From: Akkermansia muciniphila
GTDB taxonomy: Bacteria; Verrucomicrobiota; Verrucomicrobiia; Verrucomicrobiales; Akkermansiaceae
DNA length: 64,000 nt
Direction: 5' to 3'
Assembly (NCBI GenBank): GCA_004557455.1
Contig: SFDX01000009.1
Location: 7,911 to 71,910 of the forward strand
A model generated the notes under the pieces. The model searched no databases. It saw nothing but the letters and a program-made list of their open reading frames with translations, and was not told where the DNA came from. Below are positions 53,919-62,500 of the stretch, piece after piece. Numbering within the stretch: the stretch's first letter is position 1; each line of letters starts with the position of its first letter. The position numbers and the translations under genes were made by a program.

Positions 53919-54093
53919 GCCCATTTCTCGCAAACGGCGGACCAGGTTCTCCGCAGGGCGGAAGATATACTCACGCGAGACGAGGCGGGAAGTAAAACGC
54001 CTCCGGCTGCGCCTTACACAACAACTCCGAAAGCTGCGCTCCATGCAACGCCGGCAATTCCTCTATCCCCGGCACCCTGACTCGCCTTTTCAT
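53904..54093 (-). pseudogene. frameshifted small gene of unknown function
   Basis: ATG 54093 opens a 40-codon frame ending TGA at 53971-53973. Near its end (PEAFYFPPRLA) the next frame continues as VSREYIFRPAENLVRRLREMGLTTG to TAG at 53904-53906. The joined text reads as one well-formed protein of about 64 residues, so a 1-nt change in a CCCGCC run or a programmed shift is likely. A promoter with -10 TAGCAT lies exactly 6 nt upstream of the ATG. I do not recognise the product. It lies between a DeoR gene and the leuCD operon end. Confidence 0.5.
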
Positions 54094-54099
54094 GTCCCC

Positions 54100-54127
54100 A
54101 TGCTACCACACCCGCACGCCCAGTCAA
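54100..54127 (-). promoter_or_regulatory. promoter of the frameshifted small gene
   Basis: Minus strand: TTGACT (54127-54122), 16-bp spacer, TAGCAT (54105-54100), exactly 6 nt to ATG 54093. The operator-like repeats begin 5 bp upstream of the -35. Confidence 0.55.
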
Positions 54128-54132
54128 CCCTT

Positions 54133-54172
54133 ATCGGCTAATGTAGCCGCAAATTAGCCGATATTAGCCGAT
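54133..54172. repeat. three-copy 10-bp element, operator-like
   Basis: atcggctaat at 54133-54142 is the reverse complement of attagccgat, which then occurs twice in tandem at 54153-54162 and 54163-54172. This gives one inverted and two direct copies spaced by one helical turn. It sits just upstream of a promoter, consistent with a regulator site; no terminator T run follows the hairpin. Confidence 0.6.
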
Positions 54173-54177
54173 GTGGC

Positions 54178-55296
54178 TCATGACCGCAGGGCATCGCTGA
54201 AGCGGTGGAGGTCCTTGTGGAGGGAAGCGGCGGCTTCGATGAAGGAAGTCGCGGTAGGGAGGGGAAGTTTATCGCTGAGAGCAGAGAGAGAATCGGCGCG
54301 CTTCTCCAAGAAGGCGAGTCGTTTGAGGACGGTCTCGTGGGAGAAATCGGGCTGCTGGGTCATGACGATGGTGGCGAGGGTATTGGCCACGATACCGGCG
54401 AAGATGCCCACATAGCGGTCCACCTCGGGACGGAGGGGCCGGCGCATGCTGCGGATAACCCTCTGCACCGAATCTGCGGTGGAGGAAATTTGTTGGAAAC
54501 AGGGGTGGTGCATCGCCTTGCTCACGGCCTCGGCATGACTGAGCTCGAGGAAATCGAGTACGCGCCACTCGCGGGCAATATCCCGGTGGCGGGGCGGCAG
54601 GCGACGCTCATCCCGGTCCGCAAGTCGGCCGAGGAAATCGACGCGGTTCATGACGTAAGCCGCGGTCATGAAACCACCGGGGCGGAGGTGGTACTTTTCA
54701 TGCACAGAGGGGTAAACCGCCATGCAGGCCTCGGCGTAATTGAGGTCGGAATCCCACTCCCCGAGGGGGAAATCGGGCTCACAGTACAGCAGGGAAGGCC
54801 CGCGGAAATGCCGCACAACGTGGTCGATGTGGTCACGCATGGCGCAGGCATTCATGAACTCCTGAGCGGCGGACTCCTCTCGGGTTACCTCCCACTGCGG
54901 CAGCGAGAGTGTGTAGTAGAAATCATCCAACTCGATAAGGCAGCGGTTCTTTGCACCGGCAAAGAACTCGATGGAAATCATGTTGCGGAGGCGGGGATGC
55001 TTCTCTTCCGTGGGACGACGCTCGGAACAGGTTATATCCCCGGCTATCATGAACCCGGGCCTGGCAGCCAACTCACGCAACATACGGATAACCTGCGCCG
55101 CGTCCCTATGCATGGGGCCCGCAGCGTGGTTCTTGAACTCCACTCGGCAGCCGGCGATGTCCCCCAGGCAGTTGCCGCGCATCCGCAGATGCAGAGGCTC
55201 CTGCTCATCGACACACCACAGGCGCAGATCGATCAGCTCCTTGATGGAGTTATCAATCACACCGTGTTCAATTAAGGGGGAAAGTCTGGCCAGCAT
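54178..55296 (-). CDS. protein of unknown function, last gene of the leuCD operon
   Basis: I do not recognise this 372-residue soluble protein. It has no signal peptide or membrane segment, is rich in Arg, His and Cys, and contains HRDAAQVIRMLREL, CSERRPTEEKHPRLRNMISIEFF and a helical C-terminus (HETVLKRLAFLEKRADSLSAL, possibly coiled coil). It starts 9 nt after the leuD stop, so it is co-transcribed with leuC and leuD. A role in leucine metabolism is not implied by sequence. Confidence 0.8.
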   Translation of the reverse strand: MLARLSPLIEHGVIDNSIKELIDLRLWCVDEQEPLHLRMRGNCLGDIAGCRVEFKNHAAGPMHRDAAQVIRMLRELAARPGFMIAGDITCSERRPTEEKHPRLRNMISIEFFAGAKNRCLIELDDFYYTLSLPQWEVTREESAAQEFMNACAMRDHIDHVVRHFRGPSLLYCEPDFPLGEWDSDLNYAEACMAVYPSVHEKYHLRPGGFMTAAYVMNRVDFLGRLADRDERRLPPRHRDIAREWRVLDFLELSHAEAVSKAMHHPCFQQISSTADSVQRVIRSMRRPLRPEVDRYVGIFAGIVANTLATIVMTQQPDFSHETVLKRLAFLEKRADSLSALSDKLPLPTATSFIEAAASLHKDLHRFSDALRS

Positions 55297-55305
55297 GTAC
55301 AGAGA

Positions 55306-55911
55306 TCAATGAGGTTGAGGGTTCGGCATATGCGCGGCGAGGGCCTCCACAGCCTCCGGAGCGTTCATCAGCTCCACCACGGCATCCCAGCGCCCCTGCA
55401 TCAGGGCTTCGCGTGCCTCCTCCGGCATGCGAACGGGCAGGCAGAGTTCGCCGCCGCGCAGGGTCATGTCCGCCAGGCTGAGGGTCCAAGCGGTATCGGG
55501 AGCCTGCTCGGTCAGGCGCATGGCCTGCACCAGTGCATCGTGAGAGGCGCAGACGCAGGGCAGGCCGATACCCGTGGAGTTGCCGAAGAAGATCTCCGCG
55601 AAGGACTCCGCCACCACGGCAGCGATGCCGGAGCGCTTGATAGCCTGCGGCGCGTGCTCGCGAGAGGAGCCGCAGCCGAAGTTTTCCCCGCCCAGAATGA
55701 TGACAGCCCCGGCGTGCTGCGGAGCATCGATGGGGTGTCCCTTGCTGCTGCCGTCGGCGTTAAAACGCTCATCGTAGAACATGGTACCGGCCAGCTCATC
55801 GAAGGTAATGCACTTGAGGAAGCGCGCCGGGATGATGCGGTCCGTATCCATATCCGCGCCCGGTACGGGAACGGCTTTTCCGATAACTTCTGTAATTTTG
55901 TTTAAAGGCAT
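55306..55911 (-). CDS. leuD: 3-isopropylmalate dehydratase small subunit
   Basis: LeuD is the small subunit of isopropylmalate isomerase in leucine synthesis. The 201-residue protein has TDRIIPARFLK near residue 22 and the GGENFGCGSSREHAPQAIK substrate motif near residue 73. It lies 18 nt after leuC. It lacks its own promoter and depends on leuC transcription. Confidence 0.96.
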   Translation of the reverse strand: MPLNKITEVIGKAVPVPGADMDTDRIIPARFLKCITFDELAGTMFYDERFNADGSSKGHPIDAPQHAGAVIILGGENFGCGSSREHAPQAIKRSGIAAVVAESFAEIFFGNSTGIGLPCVCASHDALVQAMRLTEQAPDTAWTLSLADMTLRGGELCLPVRMPEEAREALMQGRWDAVVELMNAPEAVEALAAHMPNPQPH

Positions 55912-55929
55912 AATCCGGTTTCCTTTCTG

Positions 55930-57345
55930 TTATTCACCCAATTGAAAGACCTTACGGGCATCGGCCACACAGCCGGTGACGGCAGCGGCAGCGGCCATCA
56001 CGGGGCTCATGAGCAGGGTGCGGCCCGTGGGGCTTCCCTGGCGGCCCTTGAAGTTGCGGTTGCTGGTGCTGGCGCAGATCTCATCGCCCACCAACTTGTC
56101 GGCATTCATGGCCAGGCACATGGAGCAGCCGGGCAGGCGCCACTCGAATCCGGCCTCGCGGAAGATGGCATCGATGCCCTCCTCACGGCACTGCCGGTCC
56201 GTCATCTGTGAGCCGGGCACGGCCAGGGCGCGCACGCCCGGGGCTACCTTGTGCCCGCGCAGCAGCGGGGCCACGGCGCGGAAGTCCGTGATGTGACCGT
56301 TGGTGCAGGAACCGATGAAGACCACGTTGACGGGCAGGCCCTCGATGGGGGTGCCGGGGCTCAGCTTCATGTACTCCAGCGCGGCGGTGCGTGCCTTGCG
56401 GCTCTCCGCATCCGGAGCATCCTCCGGGGATGGGATGACATCCCCGATGCCGATGTTCATGTCCGGCGAGATACCCCAGGTGACGGTCGGTTCGATGTCC
56501 TCGGCGCGGAATTCGACCACGTCATCGTACTCGGCATCCGCATCGCTGGCAAAGCTCTTCCAGCGCTCCACGGCGGCATCCCAATCGGCCCCGGTGGGGG
56601 CGTAGGGGCGGCCCTTGAGGTAAGCGAAGGTCTTGTCATCCGGGTTGATGTACCCGCAACGCGCAGCACCCTCGATGGCAAGGTTGCAGAGGGTGAGGCG
56701 GGCGTCCATGTCCATGGCCTCGATGGTGCTGCCGCAGAACTCGTAGGCATAGCCGAGCCCGCCCTTGGCCCCCAAGCGGCCGATGATGTGCAGGGCCACG
56801 TCCTTCGCGGTCACGCCGGGACGCAGGGTGCCCGTCACGCGCACGGCACGGACCTTCAGCGGACTCATGGCGAGGGTCTGGGTGGCGAGGACGTCGCGTA
56901 CTTGGGTAGTGCCGATGCCCATGGCAATGGAGCCGACGGCGCCGTGCGTAGCGGTGTGAGAATCGCCGCAGACGATGGTCATCCCCGGCTGGGTGATGCC
57001 CAGCTCCGGCATCACCATGTGCACGATACCCTGCTGCCCGCTCGGCATGTCGAACAGGCGGATGCCGTGCTCCCGGCAGTTGCGGCGCAACTCGCTGAGC
57101 ATGGTCGCAGCACGTTTGTCGGCGTAGGGCTCCGTCCTGTCATCCGTGGGGATGATGTGGTCCGGCGTGGCGTAGCAGCGCTCCGGGTGCAGTACGGGTA
57201 GCCCCAGCTCCCGCAGCATGGCAAAGGCCTGCGGAGAGGTGACCTCGTGGAGGTAGAGACTGTCGATGAACAACTGCGTCCGACCGTCCGGCAAGGTGCC
57301 GACGGTGTGCGCATCCCATATCTTGCGGTACAGAGTTTTACCCAT
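55930..57345 (-). CDS. leuC: 3-isopropylmalate dehydratase large subunit
   Basis: LeuC is the aconitase-fold large subunit that interconverts 2- and 3-isopropylmalate. The 471-residue protein has [21 protein letters not shown] near residue 131, [17 protein letters not shown] with an Fe-S Cys near residue 350, and [10 protein letters not shown] with two more cluster Cys near residue 410, followed by [11 protein letters not shown]. leuA and leuB are not in the window. Confidence 0.97.
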   Translation of the reverse strand: MGKTLYRKIWDAHTVGTLPDGRTQLFIDSLYLHEVTSPQAFAMLRELGLPVLHPERCYATPDHIIPTDDRTEPYADKRAATMLSELRRNCREHGIRLFDMPSGQQGIVHMVMPELGITQPGMTIVCGDSHTATHGAVGSIAMGIGTTQVRDVLATQTLAMSPLKVRAVRVTGTLRPGVTAKDVALHIIGRLGAKGGLGYAYEFCGSTIEAMDMDARLTLCNLAIEGAARCGYINPDDKTFAYLKGRPYAPTGADWDAAVERWKSFASDADAEYDDVVEFRAEDIEPTVTWGISPDMNIGIGDVIPSPEDAPDAESRKARTAALEYMKLSPGTPIEGLPVNVVFIGSCTNGHITDFRAVAPLLRGHKVAPGVRALAVPGSQMTDRQCREEGIDAIFREAGFEWRLPGCSMCLAMNADKLVGDEICASTSNRNFKGRQGSPTGRTLLMSPVMAAAAAVTGCVADARKVFQLGE

Positions 57346-57359
57346 AGCTTCAATGAGAC

Positions 57360-57388
57360 ATTCTAGGCGATGCAGGCCGCCGCGTCAA
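57360..57388 (-). promoter_or_regulatory. sigma70-type promoter of leuCD
   Basis: Minus strand: TTGACG (57388-57383), 17-bp spacer, TAGAAT (57365-57360). The leader is about 8 nt, too short for attenuation. Confidence 0.7.
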
Positions 57389-57445
57389 GCTCGCTGACGC
57401 ATTTTCGGACCACAGAGGGCGCAAAGTGCCCCGGCATGACACGCT

Positions 57446-58711
57446 TTAGGGCTTCGCCGCAGGGCCGGGGAGGACGGTTGCGGCTTCCGGGGCCGGCTCG
57501 CTCCGCAGGTCTTCACGCATGGAGGACCAGATGTAGCGAGTGAACACCACCTTGAGAGCAGCCGTGAGGGGCACGGCCAGCAAGCATCCCACGATGCCGC
57601 CCAGCACGACGCTCCAGAACAGGACGGAGAACATCACGGTTAAATCGTGCATCCCGACCCGATTGCCGACCACACGGGGTTGGATAATCCAGCTGTCGAA
57701 CTGGCTGACCATGACGAAAATACCCGCTACCACCACGGTCATCGTCAGGTCTCCCCAAGTGAACCAGGCCACGAACAGGGCCGGTACGCAGCAGGAGATC
57801 ATGCCCAAGTAGGGGATGATGCCCAACAGGGCCGCCGCGCCCGCAATGGAGAGCGCATAGGGCAGGCCGACGATTTTCAGCGCAATGGCCAGCAAGACGG
57901 CATCGATGAGGCTCACCAGCATTTGCCCGCGCACGAAGGCAACAATGTAGCTGTTGATCTCCTCCAGGGTCTCGACCAGCTCGGTGCGGAACTCGCTGCG
58001 ACGGATGGGCAGCACATCGTGCCAGTTTTTCTTGATGGAGTCGGCCTCCAGCAGAAAGTAAAAGAGAAACACCGGTACCATGATGACGCCTACCACAAAG
58101 AAACCCAAGCCGAAAATGGCGCGGCTGCCCGCCGTGAGCCAGGAGAGGCCCTTGGAAACCAAATAGGCAGAGTTATAATCCAACACAGCCGCCATTTTCT
58201 CCGGGTAGCTCAACTCCGCTGCCTCCTCCGGTTTCTTGGGCTTGACTCCCTCCGCTTCCTCGGCCGTGACCACCTTGCGGTAGAGCATATCCACCCCCTG
58301 CTGTACCATGCTGTTGTTATTGAGCACATCCGTGCAGGTGGCCATCACCCCGGACGCGATGCGGTGGCGGTCCGCAAAGAGATCCCCCGTGCTCTCGACA
58401 ATCGGGGGGATGATGGCCCACCCCAATCCGACCAAGCCCCCCAGCGAGATGAACATGACGCTGAGCACGGAAAGCAGGCGATTACCGGTGCGCTTGCGCA
58501 TTAGCCTCACCAGCGGGTACAGAATATAAGCCAGCGCCGCAGCCACCACCACGGGCAGCAAAACGGGCTCCAACCACACAAAGAGGGCACCCATCCCCCA
58601 AATCACCATCACCACAAATGCAGCTATAAACACCAAGGCCAGCAGACTCACCGCCGTCCAACAGATAGCGCGGTGATACTGCGTGGGGTATTCCTGTTGT
58701 GTCTTCTCCAT
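57446..58711 (-). CDS. AI-2E family transporter (permease)
   Basis: A 421-residue inner membrane protein with about seven to eight hydrophobic segments and the AI-2E pattern (VVAAALAYILYPLVRLMRKRT, GAAALLGIIPYLGMISC, FDSWIIQPRVVG, LAVPLTAALKVVF). Members include Na+/H+ antiporters and AI-2 or membrane-lipid exporters; the substrate is not predictable. The region 130-190 is a soluble insert. ATG 58711 was chosen as the -10 ends 7 nt before it. Confidence 0.88.
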   Translation of the reverse strand: MEKTQQEYPTQYHRAICWTAVSLLALVFIAAFVVMVIWGMGALFVWLEPVLLPVVVAAALAYILYPLVRLMRKRTGNRLLSVLSVMFISLGGLVGLGWAIIPPIVESTGDLFADRHRIASGVMATCTDVLNNNSMVQQGVDMLYRKVVTAEEAEGVKPKKPEEAAELSYPEKMAAVLDYNSAYLVSKGLSWLTAGSRAIFGLGFFVVGVIMVPVFLFYFLLEADSIKKNWHDVLPIRRSEFRTELVETLEEINSYIVAFVRGQMLVSLIDAVLLAIALKIVGLPYALSIAGAAALLGIIPYLGMISCCVPALFVAWFTWGDLTMTVVVAGIFVMVSQFDSWIIQPRVVGNRVGMHDLTVMFSVLFWSVVLGGIVGCLLAVPLTAALKVVFTRYIWSSMREDLRSEPAPEAATVLPGPAAKP

Positions 58712-58718
58712 GCCCGCT

Positions 58719-58748
58719 ATTCTATCACACAGCACATCGCCTCGGCAA
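58719..58748 (-). promoter_or_regulatory. sigma70-type promoter of the AI-2E gene
   Basis: Minus strand: TTGCCG (58748-58743), 18-bp spacer, TAGAAT (58724-58719), 7 nt to ATG. Confidence 0.65.
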
Positions 58749-58832
58749 GCCTTTTTTCCTCGCCTCTCTTCATTCCGCGGTCAGGAAGTTCTCGCTTTCT
58801 GTTACCACTGCGATTTGGGGTGCGGGCGGGTC

Positions 58833-58861
58833 TTGACAAGGGGAGAGGGGAGGAGTAAAAT
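58833..58861 (+). promoter_or_regulatory. sigma70-type promoter of the MATE-rdgB operon
   Basis: TTGACA at 58833-58838, 17-bp G-rich spacer, TAAAAT at 58856-58861, 9 nt to ATG. Confidence 0.75.
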
Positions 58862-58870
58862 GGGGGCGAG

Positions 58871-60262
58871 ATGAAGGCAAAAGAGGAAACCTTGCTGGAG
58901 TTGGAGAAGAAGCCGGTGCGGCGGCTTCTTTTCGAGTATTCGCTACCGGCGGTGGTGGGGATGGTCGCGATGTCGCTGTACAACGCGGTGGACAGCGTGT
59001 ATGTGGGCGCTTGGTGCAGTGCGGCGTGCATTACGGCGATGGCCCTGATTTTCCCCCTGATGAACCTGACGGCGGCTATCGGGACGCTGGTGGGCTTGGG
59101 CGGCGCAGCGACCGCCTCGATTACGCTGGGCCTGCAGGAGTACGACAAAGCGCGGCGTGTGTTAGGGCACTGTGTGCTGCTGGGGGTGGGGCTGAGCGTA
59201 CTCTGCTGCTGGTTCCCCCTCTTTTGGCTGGATGAAATTCTGCTTGCCTTCGGCGCAGATGCCGACACCCTGGGCCCGAGCCGTGACTTCATGCTCGTGA
59301 TGGCGCTGGGCTACCCGATATTCTGCACCTTCCTGAACCTGAACCACCTGATGCGCGCGAGCGGGTACCCGCACAAGGCCATGGTGAGCCTGCTCATCTC
59401 CATGGCGGTGAATGTGGCCGTGGCCCCCATCTACATGAAGATACTCGGCTGGGGCATGGCGGGAGCCGCTGCCGCCACCATCACGGCGCAGACCGTGGGT
59501 TTGGTGTGGGTGCTCATCCACTTCCGCAACCGACAGCACGTGCTGCACTTCTGCCGGGGCGACATGTGGAAACTGAACGGCAGCATCGTGCGCCGCATCC
59601 TGACGGTCGGCCTGCCCCCCAGCCTGCTGAACCTCGTGGCGTGCGGAGTGGTGGTCTTCTTCAACATGCTCTTCATGCAGCACATCGGCCCCGCCGGTGT
59701 GGGGGCCTACGGTGTGGTGAACCGCATCATGTTCATGTTCGTGATGGTGGTGCTGGGCATCACCCAGGGCATGCAGCCGATTGCCGGTTATAACCTGGGA
59801 CTGGGCGAATACGGCCGCGTGCGCCGCGTGCTGTACTTGGCCATGATGGTGGCCGGCTGCGTCACCCTCACCGGCTTCATCTTGGTGCAACTCTTCCCCC
59901 ACCCTGCGGTGTACTTGTTTGCCATGAACGACGCCGACCCGAACGCGGCCCGCATCATCGACGCAGCCGAGCACGGCATTCGGCTGATCTCCATCGCCTT
60001 CCCCATCGTCGGTCCGCAGATTGTCATCGGACACTTCTTCCAAGCCATCGGGCGCCCCGCCATGAGCATCTTCCTGAACCTCACGCGCCAGCTCATCATC
60101 CTGGTGCCCCTGCTCTGCGTGCTGCCGGATCTGTGGGGAGCGGATGGCATATGGCTCTCCCAGACCTGTGCGGATGCCCTCTCCGCAGCCATCTGCTTCC
60201 TGGCTCTCTACTTCTTCCTGCGCCACAACCACCTGAGCAAATCTGTTTTCAGCACCAAATAA
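58871..60262 (+). CDS. MATE-family efflux transporter
   Basis: A 463-residue membrane protein with twelve hydrophobic segments in two halves, the MATE fold. It starts with the cytosolic segment EKKPVRRLLFEYSLPAVVGMVAMSLYNAVDSVYVG and has NLNHLMRASGYPHKAM, GITQGMQPIAGYNLG and GIRLISIAFPIVGPQIV. MATE proteins export drugs, polyamines or flavins using H+ or Na+. rdgB follows after 1 bp, so they share an mRNA. Confidence 0.93.
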   Translation: MKAKEETLLELEKKPVRRLLFEYSLPAVVGMVAMSLYNAVDSVYVGAWCSAACITAMALIFPLMNLTAAIGTLVGLGGAATASITLGLQEYDKARRVLGHCVLLGVGLSVLCCWFPLFWLDEILLAFGADADTLGPSRDFMLVMALGYPIFCTFLNLNHLMRASGYPHKAMVSLLISMAVNVAVAPIYMKILGWGMAGAAAATITAQTVGLVWVLIHFRNRQHVLHFCRGDMWKLNGSIVRRILTVGLPPSLLNLVACGVVVFFNMLFMQHIGPAGVGAYGVVNRIMFMFVMVVLGITQGMQPIAGYNLGLGEYGRVRRVLYLAMMVAGCVTLTGFILVQLFPHPAVYLFAMNDADPNAARIIDAAEHGIRLISIAFPIVGPQIVIGHFFQAIGRPAMSIFLNLTRQLIILVPLLCVLPDLWGADGIWLSQTCADALSAAICFLALYFFLRHNHLSKSVFSTK

Positions 60263-60263
60263 C

Positions 60264-60866
60264 ATGAACACCGTCCCCCTGATCATTGCCACCCGCAACC
60301 GACACAAGGCCGAGGAAATCGCCGCCATTCTGCCGCCCTGCTACAGCGTGCACACCCTCGACGAATATCCGGCAGCCCCTGCCGACGTCGAGGAAACCGG
60401 CCGCAGCTTTGCCGAAAACGCACGGCAAAAGGCGGAAGCCGTCTCCCGTGCCCTGCCCGGCTTGGTGCTCGCAGACGACTCCGGCCTGTGCGTGGATGCC
60501 CTCTGCGGGGCCCCGGGCATTCTCTCTGCTCGCTTCGCCGGCGAGCACGGCAACGATGCCGCTAACAACGCCAAGCTGCTGAAAGAGTTGGCTGCGCTTC
60601 CCGCCTGCGCGCCCTACACCGCCCGTTTTGCCTGCGCCCTGAGTCTGGCGGAGGGCGGGCATGAGGTCGCCGCCTTTTACGGCACGGCGGAGGGGCACAT
60701 CACCCTGCATCCGCGCGGTCTCACCGGTTTCGGGTACGATCCTCTCTTTGTGCCTCTCGGGCATGACGTGACCTTTGCCGAGATGAAACCGGAGGCCAAG
60801 AATGCCATCTCGCACCGCGCGAAGGCCCTGCAGCAGCTCGCCGACTACTTGGGCAAGCGCGCCTAA
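60264..60866 (+). CDS. rdgB: XTP/dITP diphosphatase (RdgB/HAM1)
   Basis: The enzyme removes inosine and xanthosine triphosphates from the nucleotide pool. The 200-residue protein has IATRNRHKAEEIAAIL at the N-terminus, FAENARQKAEAV, VLADDSGLCVDALCGAPGILSARFAG and FGYDPLFVPLGHDVTFAEM, all RdgB signatures. It is the second gene of an operon with the MATE gene, and its end overlaps the convergent phosphoesterase gene by 4 bp. Confidence 0.97.
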   Translation: MNTVPLIIATRNRHKAEEIAAILPPCYSVHTLDEYPAAPADVEETGRSFAENARQKAEAVSRALPGLVLADDSGLCVDALCGAPGILSARFAGEHGNDAANNAKLLKELAALPACAPYTARFACALSLAEGGHEVAAFYGTAEGHITLHPRGLTGFGYDPLFVPLGHDVTFAEMKPEAKNAISHRAKALQQLADYLGKRA

Positions 60867-61705
60867 CGCAGCTCCAGCACATCCACCTGCGGCGGACAGC
60901 AGATGCGCGCCGGCAGGGTACTCACCCCGATACCGGCAGAGGTATACATCGGCTTGCCGGAGGCGCTGCGCGCCATGCCCTTACGCTGCACCTCCGCCGG
61001 ACGCCCCAGATTCGGGAAGAGCGGACGACCGTTCGGCGCGCAGATTTGCCCGCCATGGGTGTGCCCGCCGATAATGAGATCCGCATCCGCCGGGTACAGA
61101 CGGAACTCATAGGTATCATGCGCCACGGCCACGAGCGGCGCATCCGGGTTTCGCTTGCCCTCCAGTCGCTTCCCCAAGCCCGGACCGAAAATGCCCACAT
61201 AGGGAAGCCCACAGAGGTCGATCGCCCGCCCCTCGGCGTTCCAAATGCGCACGGTGTGGTTCTCCAACCCATGCGCCCCGGCCTCCCGCAGGCAGCGGCG
61301 CATGTCCGCTCCCCACGCATCCCCGTCGTGGTTACCGCAAACAAAATACACGGGCGCCACCTGCATGAGCGGCTCCAGGTGCCGCGCCACCTCCTCCGGG
61401 GACATAGAGGCCTCGTAGTTCAGGCAGTAGCGGTAATCCCCCAGCAGCAGAATGGCATCCGGCTTCTGCTCGGTCAGCAGGCGCACCGCTTTGTCCAAAT
61501 ACTCACCCTCCCACGCCCCGGCGTGCAAGTCTGCCAGAAGGCCCAACCGCACGGGCGAAGCAGCCTCCCCCGCCGGGGACAAGCGCACGCTCTGCTTGGT
61601 CAGCCGCAGGTCATACAAACCGCTGCCGGCCCACGCTGCGAGTCCGCCCACCGCAGCCAGTGAAACTGCGGCAGCCATCATCAGGGCGTGGCGGTACTTC
61701 ATCAT
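60863..61705 (-). CDS. membrane-anchored metallophosphoesterase (YaeI/LpxG-like)
   Basis: The 280-residue protein has an N-terminal membrane segment (LMMAAAVSLAAVGGLAAWAG) and a calcineurin-like phosphoesterase with DLHAGAWEG, LGDYRYC, GNHDGDAWG, AVAHDTYEF and GGHTHGGQICAPNG. Relatives include YaeI and the chlamydial LpxG UDP-diacylglucosamine pyrophosphohydrolase. A lipid A role is possible but not proven. It overlaps xthA by 4 bp and is co-transcribed after it. Confidence 0.9.
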   Translation of the reverse strand: MMKYRHALMMAAAVSLAAVGGLAAWAGSGLYDLRLTKQSVRLSPAGEAASPVRLGLLADLHAGAWEGEYLDKAVRLLTEQKPDAILLLGDYRYCLNYEASMSPEEVARHLEPLMQVAPVYFVCGNHDGDAWGADMRRCLREAGAHGLENHTVRIWNAEGRAIDLCGLPYVGIFGPGLGKRLEGKRNPDAPLVAVAHDTYEFRLYPADADLIIGGHTHGGQICAPNGRPLFPNLGRPAEVQRKGMARSASGKPMYTSAGIGVSTLPARICCPPQVDVLELR

Positions 61706-62463
61706 ATACTCAATTCCAGAGAAATCGGGCAGTGGTCGGACCCCGTAATATCCGCGTGGATGGAAGCCGCCTGCACCTGCGGCATGAGGGAGGGCGACAC
61801 GCAGAAGTAATCAATGCGCCACCCGACGTTCCGAGCGCGTGCACCGCCGCGGAAGCTCCACCAGGTGTAGGCATCCCGAGCCTCCGGATGCAGGCTGCGG
61901 AAGGTATCACAGAAGCCTGCATCCAACAGGGCGGAGAAGCCCGCGCGCTCCTCATCCGAGAAGCCGGCGCTGAAGTGGTTGGCATCCGGTCGCGCGAGGT
62001 CGATCTCCTGATGCGCCACATTGAGGTCCCCGCAGAACACCACCGGCTTGACGGCGGCCAGGGAGGCCACATAGTCGCGGAAGGCGGCATCCCACTGCTG
62101 CCGATACGGCAGGCGGGCCAGCTCATTCTGCGAGTTCGGGGTGTAACACCCCACCACATAAAACTGCTCGAACTCCATGGTTGCGACGCGCCCCTCCGTG
62201 TCATGCTCCGGAATGCCGATACCCAGTGAGGTCGAGAGCGGCTGCACGCGGGAAAGCAGCAGCACGCCGGAGTACCCGGGACGCTGCGCAGGGTTCCAGA
62301 GCGCGTGGGGCCAGGCATCCAGCCAAGCGTCCTTCACCTGCTCCGGGCGGGCCTTGATCTCCTGCAGGCAGAGCACATCCGGCGCCAGGGCATCCATCTT
62401 CTCCGCCAGCCCCTTGCCGAGGGTGGCGCGGATTCCGTTCACATTCCAGCTGACGAGTTTCAT
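61702..62463 (-). CDS. xthA: exodeoxyribonuclease III
   Basis: This 253-residue AP endonuclease/3'-exonuclease acts in base excision repair. It starts MKLVSWNVNGIRATLGKG, then has LCLQEIKARPEQV with the metal Glu, CYTPNSQ, FCGDLNVAHQEIDLARP, TWWSFRGGARARNVGWRIDYFCVS and the catalytic SDHCPI near the end. ATG 62463 was chosen; the promoter -10 lies 8 nt upstream. Confidence 0.97.
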   Translation of the reverse strand: MKLVSWNVNGIRATLGKGLAEKMDALAPDVLCLQEIKARPEQVKDAWLDAWPHALWNPAQRPGYSGVLLLSRVQPLSTSLGIGIPEHDTEGRVATMEFEQFYVVGCYTPNSQNELARLPYRQQWDAAFRDYVASLAAVKPVVFCGDLNVAHQEIDLARPDANHFSAGFSDEERAGFSALLDAGFCDTFRSLHPEARDAYTWWSFRGGARARNVGWRIDYFCVSPSLMPQVQAASIHADITGSDHCPISLELSI

Positions 62464-62471
62464 CGCTGCGT

Positions 62472-62500
62472 ATGATAGCAAAGAACGGGGGCGGTGTCAA
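62472..62500 (-). promoter_or_regulatory. sigma70-type promoter of xthA
   Basis: Minus strand: TTGACA (62500-62495), 17-bp spacer, TATCAT (62477-62472). It overlaps the stop of the upstream TIM-barrel gene. Confidence 0.75.
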
